Shown here piece by piece: positions 1 to 14,268 of a stretch of 64,000 bases of DNA. Under the pieces are notes generated by a model. The model made no database searches. It saw nothing but the letters and a program-made list of their open reading frames with translations, and was not told where the DNA came from. The DNA lies in NCBI GenBank assembly GCA_016808115.1, contig JAEQBH010004667.1, positions 42,501 through 106,500 on the forward strand, written 5' to 3'. Positions within the stretch are counted from its first letter, which is position 1, and every line of letters starts with the position of its first letter. The position numbers and the translations under genes are program-made. The DNA comes from Tetrastigma voinierianum (Eukaryota > Streptophyta > Magnoliopsida > Vitales > Vitaceae).

Positions 1-2440
<2,440 letters not shown>

Positions 2441-2449
2441 GAGGCAGGC

Positions 2450-2451
<2 letters not shown>

Positions 2452-2487
<36 letters not shown>
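2452..2487. repeat. (TA)n microsatellite
   Basis: An uninterrupted TA dinucleotide run follows a purine-rich GAGA stretch (2427-2450). Confidence 0.95.
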
Positions 2488-2491
<4 letters not shown>

Positions 2492-2555
2492 GCAAAGTTT
2501 GCGTAGTGTTAAGATAAATAAAAAAGTCATAAGGTAATAAGAAGAATAAAGTAAT

Positions 2556-2730
2556 AGAAAATTACTAGAAATATATATTTCATATATCTATGTTTAATTT
2601 GAAAAGAATTTTAAATTTTTTAATTATATATATATATAATTAATTTTATATATATAATTAAAAATTTTAAAATTTTTTTTCAAAATTAAACATAGATATA
2701 TAAATATATATTTCTATTAATTTATTGATA
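2556..2730. repeat. MITE-like long inverted repeat
   Basis: The left arm (about 2556-2635) and right arm (about 2648-2730) are near-perfect reverse complements. Both contain, in opposite orientation, TCTATGTTTAATTT, a run of A or T, and GAAATATATATTT. The loop is only a few bases of AT. A transcript would fold into a hairpin of roughly 80 bp. Size, AT content and lack of coding fit a miniature inverted-repeat element, but I could not define a target-site duplication. Confidence 0.6.
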
Positions 2731-2799
2731 TATTTAGTTTTATTAAATAAAAACATTCAGTTATAAATAGTTTGTTATATATATATAAGCTCGATAGGA

Positions 2800-5235
2800 T
2801 TAATAAACTCAAAGATGTCCTTAGTATTAAAAGTTAAAATCTTTCCATTCCGTGAATCATGTTTGGAAGGCAAAACATCAAGAGATCTTCAAAGAAAGGG
2901 CTTTGTGCGCGAAACTGATTTGAACTTGGTACAATCGATGTCCGGACCTCCAATGTCCAAGCTAAAGGTTATAAATTACTTCGCCACTTAATGACGCGAC
3001 TAGGCAACGGTGATGTTTACCTAATGCAAAGGAAATATGAAACCCGGAAAGTTTGGTGAATTCCTAGCTGTCGGAACACGCTAGTAAATCATTACAGCGC
3101 CTTCATCTGATCGAGGAGGTGAACATCTGATAATGAAATTAAAGATCACCAATCGGTGCGCAAAATGTATCCAAACCCGAGACCTTAATCGCCACAACGC
3201 GACCGCGCGGTGGTAAGAAATCAAACAATGTTTCGATATGGTTAGCCCGCGATGATTACTCGCCCACATCATTTTGGGATATGCGCCGTTAAACCGCAAA
3301 CATTTAATATCTTCTAAGTCTATCCAACACACACCCTTATTATGGAGCGGTCGGAAACGCCACGCCATATCCGCCAGAGATGCAGTGGGCAAAGACATGT
3401 GTCAAAGGAAAGATCAAGCTGTAACCGCGAATGTAAGTATGTCCCGCTTATTGTTACCCTAAAGGCATGAGGGGAGGTTCGTTTCATACCCTCAAGATAA
3501 GAAAGTATTTGTATCGACAAATGCTACCTTCTTGAAAATGGATCACATAAAAACTCAAACCCAAGTAGTGCTGTCAGACAGAGAATCATACAGATCAGAT
3601 CGTACCACGTACCAGCCAACCGCATCGGGAACGAATAAAGAGACTACAGATCTTACATGTGATGTCATCAGATCTCATGAGTGGGAGGGTTTAACGTCCG
3701 ACCGCCATAAATGCGAATGTAAATTATTAACTGGCACTGGGGTGATGACGATCCATTGTCATACTTAGTCTGCAGATGACCTTGATATGACAAATGGCTA
3801 ATGTACCTGAACAAGAAACGAATCTATGTATTCCACTCGTCTGGGAACTGTGAGATTCTCCCAGTCGGCCAGTCATTGAAAAAAATGATCTATAAGAAAA
3901 AGAGAGGTGTGGATGGGAAAGTGGAGACTTTCAGCACGGTTAGTAGCCACATAATACGTGCCAGCGGGTTCACGGCAAGGCAGACTTTCCCCCCTAAAGA
4001 AGGCGTTAAATCCATTCGCATCCTTCTTTCCATCGCCACGCTTCCTCGATTATGAGGCAAACGAACGTCAAGACACCTTTTGAATGGTTATCTTGATGAA
4101 AACATTTGCATAAACCAGAGGCTCGGGTGCCTGGCGCTTAAGAAAGTCCGTGTCGCAGTCTACGATGGCCTTAAGTAAAGTTTCAGCCTTCAACCAAGGC
4201 TTGATGAGACGATCAAAAAACCTTCGGCTCGAGCAAAATGTTGATGAACCTTGTGTCTACAAGTACATCAAGGAAACCAAAGTAGTCTTTTGGTGCCGTG
4301 ACGTGAGATGATATCCTACTCATTGGGAATTGATATAGGATTGGCTGGTCCCACGTGAAGAAATGTGGCTAATTGAAAAGCTCTCAAATGAAAAGATCAG
4401 GACGTTTTAGTTATGTACTTGGGATCCAAATAATAAGGGATCGCAAGAACAGACTCCTGGTACTATCTCAAGCATCTTATATTGATAAGGTGTTGTTTCG
4501 TTTTGCTTATAATCTGTAAATACAACAACTACCATCTTACGGAATTGTCCTCTAAGGAGCAAAATGTCCATACACCTCAAGAAGAAAGAGAGATGACGTT
4601 CCTTACGCCAAGAGGGGCAAACGTGGCGCCGCGCCGGTACAAGACCGCATATCCGCTATGCGACAGGAATGTCACGCTACCAATCCAACCATGGTTGGCA
4701 CGGACAGCACATTCCCGGGCACTCAGAGGAACGAAACTATATGTTGATATATCGGTGCCACCAACCATGGGGATATATCGACTGGATTTCAAGGTCGACA
4801 AGGACAATGAAAAGTCGACGCCTGGTCAGATCACTCGTGGTGGAGTCATGTGCTGGAGGGCGTCAAACAATCCAGCATTGCAAATTCTACCATGGTTAAT
4901 ATATAGCGCCGCAAGTAACAAAGGCTACCGCCAGAAGTTCACACAATCAGTTGTTCTGTAAATATGATAAACCCATACTTACCGTGGAGCACAAGTAAAT
5001 GCAACTCCAAAGAACCAAGGAGTCGCAAGAGGGAAACATATAGAGAGAAGCACTATCTGGTTAGAGAGATCGCGCAATCGGTGACGGGTTGTTATGAATA
5101 TAGCATCGCAAGACAACCTTACTTGACCAAGCTCACCAAGACGTTACCGTAAAATCGTTCTTCGAGGGTCACTTATCTCGGGATGGGTTTAAAAGACATG
5201 TCTCAAGAAGCATGCTTTAGAGCAAGTGGAGATTG
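2800..5235 (+). pseudogene. Copia-1 pol remnant (GAG-pre-integrase, integrase, RT, RNase H)
   Basis: This is a broken Ty1/copia polyprotein. In order I can read: a GAG-pre-integrase end with ESCLEGK-like residues (about 2855-2880); integrase core with VYLM (about 3015) and the DRGGEH-type motif (about 3110-3125); an integrase tail reading SKSIQHTP and LWSGRK (about 3318-3358); reverse transcriptase with KKRGVDGKVETF (about 3897) and KSIRILLSIAT (about 4008-4040); a DDILLIGN active-site motif (about 4307-4330); RNase H with a D-S-D-like stretch (about 4780-4830); and a C-terminal end with KEPRSRKR (about 5008). Frames change many times and stops are frequent, so no product is possible. Order integrase-RT-RNase H is diagnostic of Ty1/copia. 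Stop and indel density suggests old decay, possibly made worse by assembly error. Confidence 0.85.
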
Positions 5236-6945
5236 TTAGGATAGTGCCTCAGAAAGCATGAATTTGTATTTATGTTTTATGAAATTAATAAAAGTGTCGT
5301 ATTTATTACATTTAGCTATTTTGTGCATAATGTATGAATGAAACGTCTGAAAATCCTAGATTTATTAATGTAACCATAACCTCAGTGTATAACAGTTATA
5401 CACGAGAGGATCGAGGTTATGGATTATAAATCAAATTGTCCGTAATAAATTAATTGAAGTTTGGGGATCTTCAAATTAAATATTACTGGGGCTGTCCGCT
5501 ATCATTGAGAATGAAGTGACCTTAATCCGGGTCACTAATGTGGCGACATTAAAGTGGAGGCTTCATATATAATAAGATATATAGACAGACCAAGGCGCTA
5601 TCAATTCTTTAAATACCGCTTGTCTCAATAATTAAATGAAGACCGCTAGATGATCATATGCGCATCGCCTCAATCCTCGGTAGTCATGACTCCTCGCGTT
5701 TATGTCAATCGGGCCTTGAAGCCGCGGTTAAAGCTCATATGGAACGGGCCTACTACATGGTTCGAGGCCCATTGATGTATGCAACCGAATGTGAACTATG
5801 GACATGGAATCCAACCCTTCCTATGGAAGTCGGACAAAGCCTGGATTCCTTAAGTGTTGGTTCTCGAATCATCATTCAGCGTCAATTTATAAATGTGTTT
5901 ATAAATTAACTGTTCACTAATGGATTAATGGAACTTAAGGATCAAGATATAATTAGAGGGGCAAAATGGTAATTTCACCCGACTCTAGTTATGAACAACT
6001 TCTTGGAGGATAGAACTGCATGTAATGATTAAATCAATGGACACTCTAAATTTCCGAGTAAAATCGATACTGTAAGGACAAGAGTTCAATTTCAAGTTTT
6101 TAGTGGAATAACTCTGAAATTAATAAATTAAAATGATTGATTAAAGAGTTTAATTAATTATTGAATTTATTGGAGCTTGAAATTACAGTCCATGGGTCCC
6201 AATTCCACCTCCTATATTACTACAATGAACGATTCATGATTTGGAATAAATTACACTCTATGATCAAAGCTTGGAAAATAATTTTCTAGACTAAGCATGC
6301 ATCAGAGTAATACTAGGATTGTTACAAATTAATATTGACGCTTATAGATTAAAAGTAATAAGGTAGGATCAAGTATAAATTAATATTGGTCATTATAGAT
6401 TAGAAGTATTGGCAGGACTGTTACAAATTAATATTCGACAAGCATGTATTATGAGTAATCAAGATGATCAAGCTTCATATTAATCAAGACCATATGGGAA
6501 AATTTGCAAATATCCAAATTGGTTGGATATTTTATGCAATTTGGGTTGATTATAAAATAAGAAACCCTAGCTCCCAATTAAAAAAAAAAAGAGAAAATTC
6601 TTTTTTAAAAACCCTAGTCTCCTGTAGAGTCTCTTCCCCTGTGGAGATCCTCGTCTCATGTGTCAGTACAAGGTAGATCTAGGCGTAAAACCAGAGTGTA
6701 TTGCTCCTAGATCTCGAATCAAGTTATGCCCACACACCTCTTCAAGGAAGGAGGGCGAATCAAGACCTGGTGCGTGGAGTCGCTTTCAACCTCTACTAGC
6801 CAACAAATTCCTATAACATTACCGTGTATAGATCCGATCTTCACCTCTGATATTAATATGTATTTGCATGGGTTCCTCGCGAAAATAAGAGATTTTCAGA
6901 AAAATTTTAAACCTAATTCCGCTATGCTTTGTTTTATTTCCATCA
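5236..6945 (+). repeat. Copia-1 3' LTR
   Basis: The LTR starts TGTTAGGATAGTGCC right after GCAAGTGGAGAT, the purine-rich tract that ends copia internal regions. It ends ATTTCCATCA, giving TG...CA ends and about 1.7 kb. The 5-bp sequence CCTTG follows and would be the right target-site copy; the left copy is lost with the 5' part. The open frame at 5658-5909 is within the LTR and I do not consider it a gene. Confidence 0.75.
6312..6450 (+). repeat. Threefold tandem repeat inside the Copia-1 LTR
   Basis: Three imperfect copies of a roughly 50-bp unit each contain ACAAATTAATATT or a close variant, followed by TTATAGATTA and AGTAAT-type sequence. Confidence 0.7.
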
Positions 6946-8200
6946 CCTTGTATCTACCAAGATGTATCATACCTAAGGGAGCGTTATCGGTGGAAGGGCA
7001 CGGGGCTATGAAATCGCATTTTGTATTCATGTCTAACTGTCACAGTAGCGTGCAGCACCGTAAGCCTCGCAGAAAGATACACAAACCCTTCCAATTCATG
7101 TATGGAAGTGGGATAAGATTAATATGTATTTTGTTACCGGGCTTCAGAGAACTCGGAGACAACACGATGCCATATGGGTGATAGTGGATAGACTAACGAA
7201 ATCCAAGCATTTTCTCCTAGTTAGCAATGATGACCCGTTAGACAAGTTGTCCCAATTATATGTGGAGGAGATAGTTAGATTACATGTGGTGTTCTATATC
7301 GATAGTCTCGTACCAAGACCCCAAATTCACATCCGCATTTTGGTCCGGGGCCATAAGATGCCATGGGGACTGGACGCACTTAGCATGCCTTTCTCCATCC
7401 TCGTAATCGATGGTAAGTCGAGAGAACTATTCGACGCTTTAGAGGATATATGCTTAGAGCATGCGTGGATAGAGTTTAAGGGAAGCCGATACACACTTCA
7501 TCTCTCGATGGAGTTCGCCACACAACGCTTATCAATCCAAAGATGCATGGCTCCATTTAAAGCATTGTATGGCCGTAAGTTTCAGACACAGATGGATGAA
7601 GTAGGAGAGGACACACAGCCTGAGTTAGTATAGATTACCTTAGATAAACCAGATTGTCCGGCATGCACTAAGACACCAAAGACGGCTTTAAAAGTGCGGA
7701 CAAACGCGCTGTGGTAGGATCTATAGTTTAAGGTGGGCGATAGTGGTCTTCCCAAAGTTTCCTCGGAAAGGTGTCCTCGATTCGGCTACGTGGGAAAGCC
7801 GAGGCCTAGATACATGGGGCCATATAAGATTATTTCCAAAGAGGGACTAAAGAGCATATAGATTAGACCTTCCTCCGCAGTTGTCTAAGGTTCATAATGT
7901 TTCATGTATCCATGTTCGCAAGTACATTCCGCATCCCTCCCATGTACTCGTGAGATCAGCCACTAGAACTAAAGGATAATTTGACCTATAAGGAGCGGGG
8001 CCAAGGCGTATAGTAGATCGCAGAGCAGATTTCGCCGACAAGGCTTGGCCTTAGTCAAAAGTTTTATGGGGGAATCATGGGATTAAGGAGGCTACGTGGG
8101 AGTCAGAGGCTCAGATGCGCAATCAATATCCTCAGTTGTTTTCAAATTAAGGTATCCTCTTTATGATAGTTTTGTTCATTTCGAGGACGAAATGTTTTTG
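6946..8200 (+). pseudogene. Tekay-1 pol remnant (integrase, GPY/F region, chromodomain)
   Basis: Broken C-terminal part of a Ty3/gypsy polyprotein. The zinc-finger part of integrase is cut by Copia-1 at its start. A core reading VIVDRLTKSKHFL (about 7172-7210) is the well-known gypsy integrase stretch after the first catalytic Asp. YVEEIVRLH (about 7258-7284) precedes the second catalytic region. The 3' part reads SKVLWGN (about 8055-8075) and EATWESEAQ (about 8085-8115), which matches the chromodomain tail of Tekay/Del-type elements. The longest surviving frame is 7124-7633. Several frameshifts prevent a product. Confidence 0.85.
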
Positions 8201-8211
8201 AGGAGAGGATT

Positions 8212-8730
8212 TATAACGCCCCTTTACTCGATAGGTGATACGACACGTGTAATCCTAAGGTCATGTAGGTGCACCAAGGGCTTCCTTAATTATTTTAAGT
8301 TACAATAGAATTTTGAAAGCTGATTTTATGCAGAAGTTTTTAAAGACCAGGACACTTTTTGCAATTAAGGAAAGTGGAAGGTGAAAGTACAAATATGGAA
8401 AAAAATTAGAAAATCAAAATGGTAAAATGATAATAAATTACATAATGATTCAGGAAGCCTAGAAAATTCTCTCTAGATCTGACGACGAAATGGATCAGAC
8501 CGCAAATTGCCTCGCTGGAATTCAGCACCCGTAATGCTGAATTCGGTGCGCCTATAATATTTTGCTACCGATAAGTCAAGCTGTGTGGATCTCAAGGACG
8601 AGATTTTTGCAAAATCTAAGTCAAAAATGTCTTGATTTAAGTTCATTTACAATAAAGTGAACCGGTAAAGAAATAAATTTTTTCTCAAGCGTAATGACCC
8701 TTTAATGAGGTAATATAAATCATTTATCCA

Positions 8731-8767
<37 letters not shown>

Positions 8768-10936
8768 TAAAATAAAGTCAAAAGGGGACGGACGAACGGA
8801 CAGAGAGTGAGTGATGTGAGAAAGTGATTTTTAATTTTTTTTTCTTCTCTTTATTAGATCTACAAAAATCGAACTGTGGATTTTTGTCGGATCAGAAGGC
8901 AAAGTTAGTTCTTTATGACGAGAGCTATGTGTAGATACCAAAAGCTTAGCATTTCCTCAAACTCTAAGAGGTAGGAAATTTTCTTGCTTTAGTTATTTTT
9001 AGCCTAAATGCCATGTAATGGCTTGAAATTTCAGAGGTCGTGAGTTATCGAACTTCAAACCCAAAATTTTTTGGATCGAGTTTAAGACTTTAGGAATTTT
9101 TCAATAAGTTCTGATACCCCCGGCTGAATTTCAGATCTGCTTCCATGGGCTGTTGAAATTTCAGATTTGTCTCTGACATCCGATATACTTTCAGATTGGG
9201 TGTTTTTAATTTTACAGAAAGTCCTCGAGTCTAGAATATAACTATATGTCATGTTAAATAGCATTTCCGTGCCCATATAATTTTTGAAAAATTTAATTGT
9301 AGCACCACGGTGCAAATTGCTTTTGATCGTGCCGACGGTGGTCTTAATAAATCGACAGCATAGGGTCGCTGAAAAAGTTGCTAAACGGATAGTTTTTATG
9401 GGGGCATTTCATGTAGAGGCATTTTAGTCAATTTCTATCCTCATTATCGATGTCCTTATCACACCAGCACGTAAAGTTTTGTTAGAATCGGTTCGTTTTT
9501 TGATATAGTCACCAAAAGCCCTTTGTATGCCTTTATGGTTAAAACCAAGTAATCGAGGGCATTTTCGTGAATTTTGTATGGATCCTCGTAGGCAATCGGG
9601 AGCATACGACGATAATCTAGCGTGCTTGACAAGAATTGAAAGAAATTAGTCGAGAAAAAGGTGAGTACTCGAAATCATTTTCAAAAACGAAAGTGTTTAA
9701 TTTACAAGCTTGTAAAGTGCTTTGAAAATATAATGTAATTAGTAAAGCATTTTTTTTCCTCCCACTGTTATACTCAGCATCAAATTTTGATTTCAATACT
9801 TAAGAAACAAATGGCCTCGGTTTAGTAAACCTGAGATGGCAATACCAGCTTCCAAATAATGATCTTTGATTGTGTATGGCGGCTATGTGACATTTGACGA
9901 ACTATACGTCTCGGTCGGCATTGGGGTTAGATATAGTATATATTTATATAGTGAGTTGCCCTCTGCACATTCAGGGTATATAGATGGTTAGCGCTCTGAC
10001 ATAGTACATGGTGATAAGGTGTTGGTTCCGAGGTTCCATCACCGGGCATTTTGGTTCAGAGGTTCCATTATGTTTATAGAGATCCCGTCGTGTCTACCGA
10101 CCATATTGTGACGTAGTGTTCTCGAGTGTTCACTACCGCATGCCAGTTCCGAGGTTCCATGGCATCGCTGTCTAGGTATTCTTAAACGGGCCACAAAGTG
10201 GCTGGTACTTGATTTACAAGATAGCACTTCGTATATTAACCACCATTGAAACAGCTTTAGCAAAGAAAAATAGTTTCCATCAGCTTTCAGAATGTTTTCA
10301 TAGCAAAAACTCAATTTTATCATAAACAGTTTTACAACCATTTCTGTACAGATTTTCATATAGGGAGGTACATACAATGCATAACAACATTTAGAACTTA
10401 TAAGACTCATCGGGTTTCCATTTGGCTCACAAACTGCTTTTAAATAATTTTCCGTGTGCATGCCGGCCGAAAGACCTTCTAAGGTCCTCACCCCAGACGC
10501 TTATGTTGTATTTATATATAAGATAATGTAATGTAAACTAGTTAAAGTTAAAATGTGACATTTGTATATGCAAATATCTTTGTAAAATATGCATGCATGG
10601 CTTCGAGAAAAACAGTTGCGATGAATTTGTTGGATTGATTCTTTATCTTATATTTTGATGAGGACCGTGAGGTCCCTTTATGGTTGTAGTTGGATTTTTC
10701 GAAAATATCAGATCAGATTTTTTATACAGTGATTTCAGATTTCGCTCGACCCACCGGAGATAGCTGCAGGTTGCTTGATTAAGAATCTAGTCAGATTTTG
10801 ATAGAAAAGAAAATTTTATGAACCCACGTTTTCCAAAGACAATAATTTTAATACACTTCACAGAATCATGTACGTGATCGAAATTATTGAGGTGACTTGT
10901 TGCTGAAGAAATTCCCTATCACTGTAAGGTCCGTCA
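8212..10936 (+). repeat. Tekay-1 3' LTR
   Basis: The LTR begins TATAACGCCCC, a mutated form of the TGTAACACCCC start seen in Tekay-2, after the purine tract GAGGAGAGGATT. It ends AAGGTCCGTCA. At 2725 bp it is almost the same length as the Tekay-2 5' LTR (2722 bp) and shares landmarks throughout: GGGCTTCCTTAATTATTTT near the start, TAGTCGAGAAAAAGGTGAGTA (9647) and a TATATATTTATATAGTGAG core (9937). The frames on either strand here are chance ORFs. Confidence 0.85.
8729..8776. repeat. (AAT)n microsatellite in the Tekay-1 LTR
   Basis: An AAT run followed by AAAAT units. The equivalent site in the two Tekay-2 LTRs has only short AATAATAAG tracts, so the expansion is specific to this copy. Confidence 0.9.
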
Positions 10937-11591
10937 AGAATGGCTAGGATAATCCTTATGGATTTAAGCATGGCTACTGGACTAAAAGTCTCATCATAGT
11001 CAATTCTTTGTCTTTAACGATAACCCTTAGCCACAAGCCTAGCTTTATAGGTAATCACAATACCTTCCATACCCGTCTTCTTTTTTAAAATCCACTTACA
11101 TCCTATGGGTTTTATCTCTTTGGGTGGATCAACCAAAGTCCATACTTGGTTTGTATACATGGAATCTATCTCTAACTTCATGGCCATTAACCATTTGTCA
11201 GACTCTAAACTATTAAGAGATTCTTCGTAGGTATTTGGCTCATCATCTTCTATGAGCAATACATCCTTTTGTTCATTGATGATAAAATCGTATCTCTCTA
11301 GAAGAGTAAGTATCCTACTGGTCTCCACAAGCCGGGCTTTTGTGCTTCGTATGGTCAATTGCTAATTCATCTTCATGAATTATAGCTTCAGGTTTAGTCA
11401 GATGAGATGTGTTTGTAAGAGCATCTTGAACTTCACCAAGCTCAACTTTGCTCCCAGTATCATTATCTTTAGAATAAATCATTTCTAAGAAGATAGCATG
11501 CTTTGAAACAAAACAAATCTTTTGTTCCAAAATGTTGTAGAATTGATATCCACAGTTTCTTTAGGATATCCTACAAATGCATAATTTGTTA
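10937..11591 (-). pseudogene. Copia-2 integrase tail and reverse transcriptase start
   Basis: Minus-strand copia fragment. A frame at 11358-11014 reads DKWLMAMKLEIDSMYTNQVW, then WTLVDPP, KPIGCKWILKKK and YKARLVAKGYR, the hallmark start of copia reverse transcriptase. RQRIDYDETFSPVAMLKSI follows near 11030-10960 in another frame. Upstream (11530-11460) lies the ICFVSKHAIFLE-type stretch found between integrase and RT. The fragment is cut before the catalytic YVDD region by Tekay-1. Confidence 0.9.
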
Positions 11592-12282
11592 TGTAATGCC
11601 CCGAAATACCGTGAATGCTTTTATGTAACATGTTTAGGTATAAAATAATTAAATTGATTTTTCCAAATATTAAATTGCTAAAAATGACAAACAGATAAAA
11701 ATAAAAAAATAAAAAAAAAACTCAAAAGTTTTACAGGAGTTAAATAAATTTGGTAAAAATGTCAAATGAGGAGTCAAGGGTCATAAATGAAAAAGAATAA
11801 ATGCCAAAGTGAGAATATCGAGAAGTGGAATGTCAAATAGGGAGAATAGATAGTCTAATGCAAAAAATGAGAAAAGATGACGAAATGCAAGCAAATGCAA
11901 ACACGGCCTTACACATAAATGATAAGACCAAAAATTGGTCTTGAAGGAGTCATTATTTTGGCATTCACACTTGAGAGCTAGGGCTCTAATGCTTGAGAAG
12001 GGAGAAACCGTGTCGGGTTGATTGTCCCCATTTGGTCTGTTTCAGGGCAAAGTGAAGGTGCACACATAAGGAAAAAAGGGAGCTAGGGTTTCAAGTTGCA
12101 AGAGAATCAAGGTTAGAAACCCTTCTTAATTCCATATTTGTTTGTTTTGGGGTTGTATTGGGTTAGTTTTCAAGGTGTATTGTGGTTTGGATTGGTGTTG
12201 AGGAATTTTTGTATAAAGGAAATGTTGGGCTTTTAGGGGAGATGCTGTCAAAATTTTCCAAAACCCATGTTTTTGTTTTGGC

Positions 12283-12830
12283 CATCACTCATCCAAATTA
12301 AGTAATTCAAAATTCTAGGTAAACTATACTTCTAGGAGAACAAATCTCCTTAAAATAAGTGTATCCCAATTTGAACCCCATTGGACCTAGAAAATTCACA
12401 AAAGTGAGGCTTTGTTCGGTCAATTCTCGTTTAGTTCGATACGCTTTGGTGTTTCAACAATTTCGGTATTTAGGGTCATAGTCAGTTTCACTATCCAAAT
12501 TGAGTGATTCAAATTTCTGGGTAAACTAGACTTCTAGGAAAACAAATTTCCCTTAAATAAGTGTATTCAAATTTAGACCCCATTAGACTCAGAAATTTGT
12601 TTAAAGAGAGCTCTATTTTTGGGCAAATTCTGGTTCTGTGTTGAAAATAGAATAGTCTCGGATGTTTAGGACATATCTGGAGTTTCGATGCTCCAAATTG
12701 GATGATTCCAATTTCTGAATAAAATAAATTTATAGAGGAACAATGGACTTGAAGGAAGTTGGGTAAAATATGACCCATTTGTTCCCAGAAAAATTTTACA
12801 AGTGAAGGTGTGTTGGGTATAAAACAACCC
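12283..12830 (+). repeat. Threefold repeat inside solo LTR A1
   Basis: Three imperfect units of about 190-200 bp begin near 12283, 12484 and 12681. Each has a CCAAATT[GA]AGTGATTCAAATTTCTGGG-like start, then an ACAAAT...AAATAAGTGTAT middle and a GAAAATTCACAAAAGTGA-like part. The same three units are found in A2 (16328, 16525, about 16700), so the triplication predates both insertions. Confidence 0.75.
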
Positions 12831-13566
12831 TAACTATAAATCTAAATAAGCCAACTGATATTGTTCTCTAATTATGATGGATTGGCCATGATTTCTAGAA
12901 ACCCGACCGAAGTCAAGATCTCCGAGGATATGAATCAAAGTGCAAATGTGACCTTTTGGTTCGTTCTCTATTCTTCTTCTTATTTCAAGTATCAAAATTG
13001 TTTATGCATTATTGAAATGATTACCTAAAATGCATATTGATTTATTTTAAGTGATTTGAGAAAAATTGATTGTGAAATGATTGTCAGTGAAAAAAATGCA
13101 TGAGTATTGAAATGTGCTATTTGAGTATAAATGTATATACCCTGTTGTAAATTTCTATAACTGATTTTTGCACGCCCTTAATGTAACGTTATCCGTCATA
13201 TTCGAAAGTAAGGATAGATCGTATACCAATAAAGGTCAAATACAAAGACTGCGTGAACGAACGTAACGAGTGTCACTTCAACCGTGAGCTCCACGGATAG
13301 CATCGGTAGTGTTCACAAATAAATTTTTTTATAACCAGTCGCAGCCCAACGATCATTCAGGTTATAAACCTTTTATAATCGCCGCCCGCACTTAATGACT
13401 GCGCTGATTCGCTTATCCACGCACCGGAACATTAAGCAATTCGTATAAGGGAAAAAATGATAAGAATATTTGTGAAATACATTATTTGAGTTTTGAATGA
13501 GTTATTTCGCATATGAAAAGTGCATATTCGGGAATGATCAATGCATTGTAAATGAATGTATATGAA

Positions 13567-13570
<4 letters not shown>

Positions 13571-13637
<67 letters not shown>
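13571..13637. repeat. (TA)n microsatellite in A1
   Basis: Two TA runs are separated by a single GC at 13599-13600. The TATIY-type peptides that open here are artefacts. Confidence 0.95.
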
Positions 13638-13638
<1 letters not shown>

Positions 13639-14268
13639 GTATTTGTATCGCATTGATCATTCAATAAGGTTCAAAAGCATCATTTGAAACGCAAGATTTT
13701 GTGTTCAAATAAATGAAGAGAGAATCAGACAGAACCATTAAGCATGAAAATGCTTAACGTGTTGTTTTTATCATCGCACAGGTACCAAGTGAACATGTTC
13801 AAAAGCAAAGACTGTGCAAGCATAGAGTCATCGTCAAAAGTCGCACGGAGTAAAAGAAAAGCTCCAACCATGCATGCATGAAAACCCATGATCATTTTTT
13901 AATACTTTTTGTATTAAAACTATGTTGTGAAAATTGAACTCTGATAAATGTTTGTAAATGTTTTTCACATTTATAATAAATTTTTGTAATGCCGTACGTA
14001 TAAAGGTGGGAAATGGAGTTAAAATGGCCATATAATGCCATATATTGAATGAAAATGTGTATCAGAAACAAAATGATGGGCCCCTTTAAGTTAACGTGAT
14101 ATATACGTATATATTTTCATAAGGATAATTATCCTTTACAAATGAGCATTTGAATTGTGTTTTATTGAGAAAAGGAATTATATCAGGATTCGTAAAAGAT
14201 ATGACCGCGTCTCAGATCCGGTTCATACTCCGGGTTGGGTCAAGTACTGGGGCACAAGCACCTCACAT

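Larger units (their letters stand above)
2800..6945 (+). mobile_element. Copia-1: 5'-truncated Ty1/copia element
   Basis: The pol remnant is followed directly by a purine tract and an LTR starting TGTTAGGATAGTGCC. The element begins abruptly inside the GAG-pre-integrase domain: the 5' LTR, gag and protease are missing. Its right end, ATTTCCATCA, is followed at once by Ty3/gypsy integrase sequence, so Copia-1 most likely inserted into Tekay-1. A later deletion then removed the left part of both elements. The truncation point near 2800 has no visible signature. Confidence 0.8.
6946..10936 (+). mobile_element. Tekay-1: truncated chromodomain-type Ty3/gypsy element
   Basis: The integrase half of pol, chromodomain-like tail, polypurine tract and complete 3' LTR are present. 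The rest of the element to the left is missing, replaced by Copia-1 and by unrelated sequence. The internal part and LTR match Tekay-2 (51994-61815) closely in order and motif content. The right end abuts Copia-2 reverse transcriptase on the minus strand, so Tekay-1 inserted into Copia-2. AGAAT (10937-10941) would be the right target-site copy. Confidence 0.8.
11592..14268 (+). mobile_element. Solo LTR A1, Ty3/gypsy type
   Basis: A 2677-bp block starts TGTAATGCCCCGAAATACC, ends GCACCTCACA and is flanked by TGTTA on both sides (11587-11591 and 14269-14273). Removing the block and one TGTTA rejoins Copia-2 integrase coding with only a small indel, which shows it is a single LTR left after LTR-LTR recombination. 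It holds a threefold internal repeat (about 12283-12830), a TA microsatellite, and the GCTTAACGTGTTG...CAGGTACC stretch near 13750-13785 that recurs in A2. No coding sequence. Confidence 0.9.

Noticed and set aside
4482..4961. 159-residue frame as an independent gene
   Set aside because: Parts of it in this and other frames read as copia RNase H, so it is a segment of the broken Copia-1 pol.
5658..5909. 83-residue open frame, relatively GC-balanced
   Set aside because: It lies inside the Copia-1 LTR and has no recognisable protein motif.
10039..10491. 150-residue minus-strand frame
   Set aside because: It is within the Tekay-1 LTR; the matching parts of the Tekay-2 LTRs do not keep the frame.
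13432..13664. Tyr-Ile-rich minus-strand proteins
   Set aside because: They translate the TA microsatellite in solo LTR A1.
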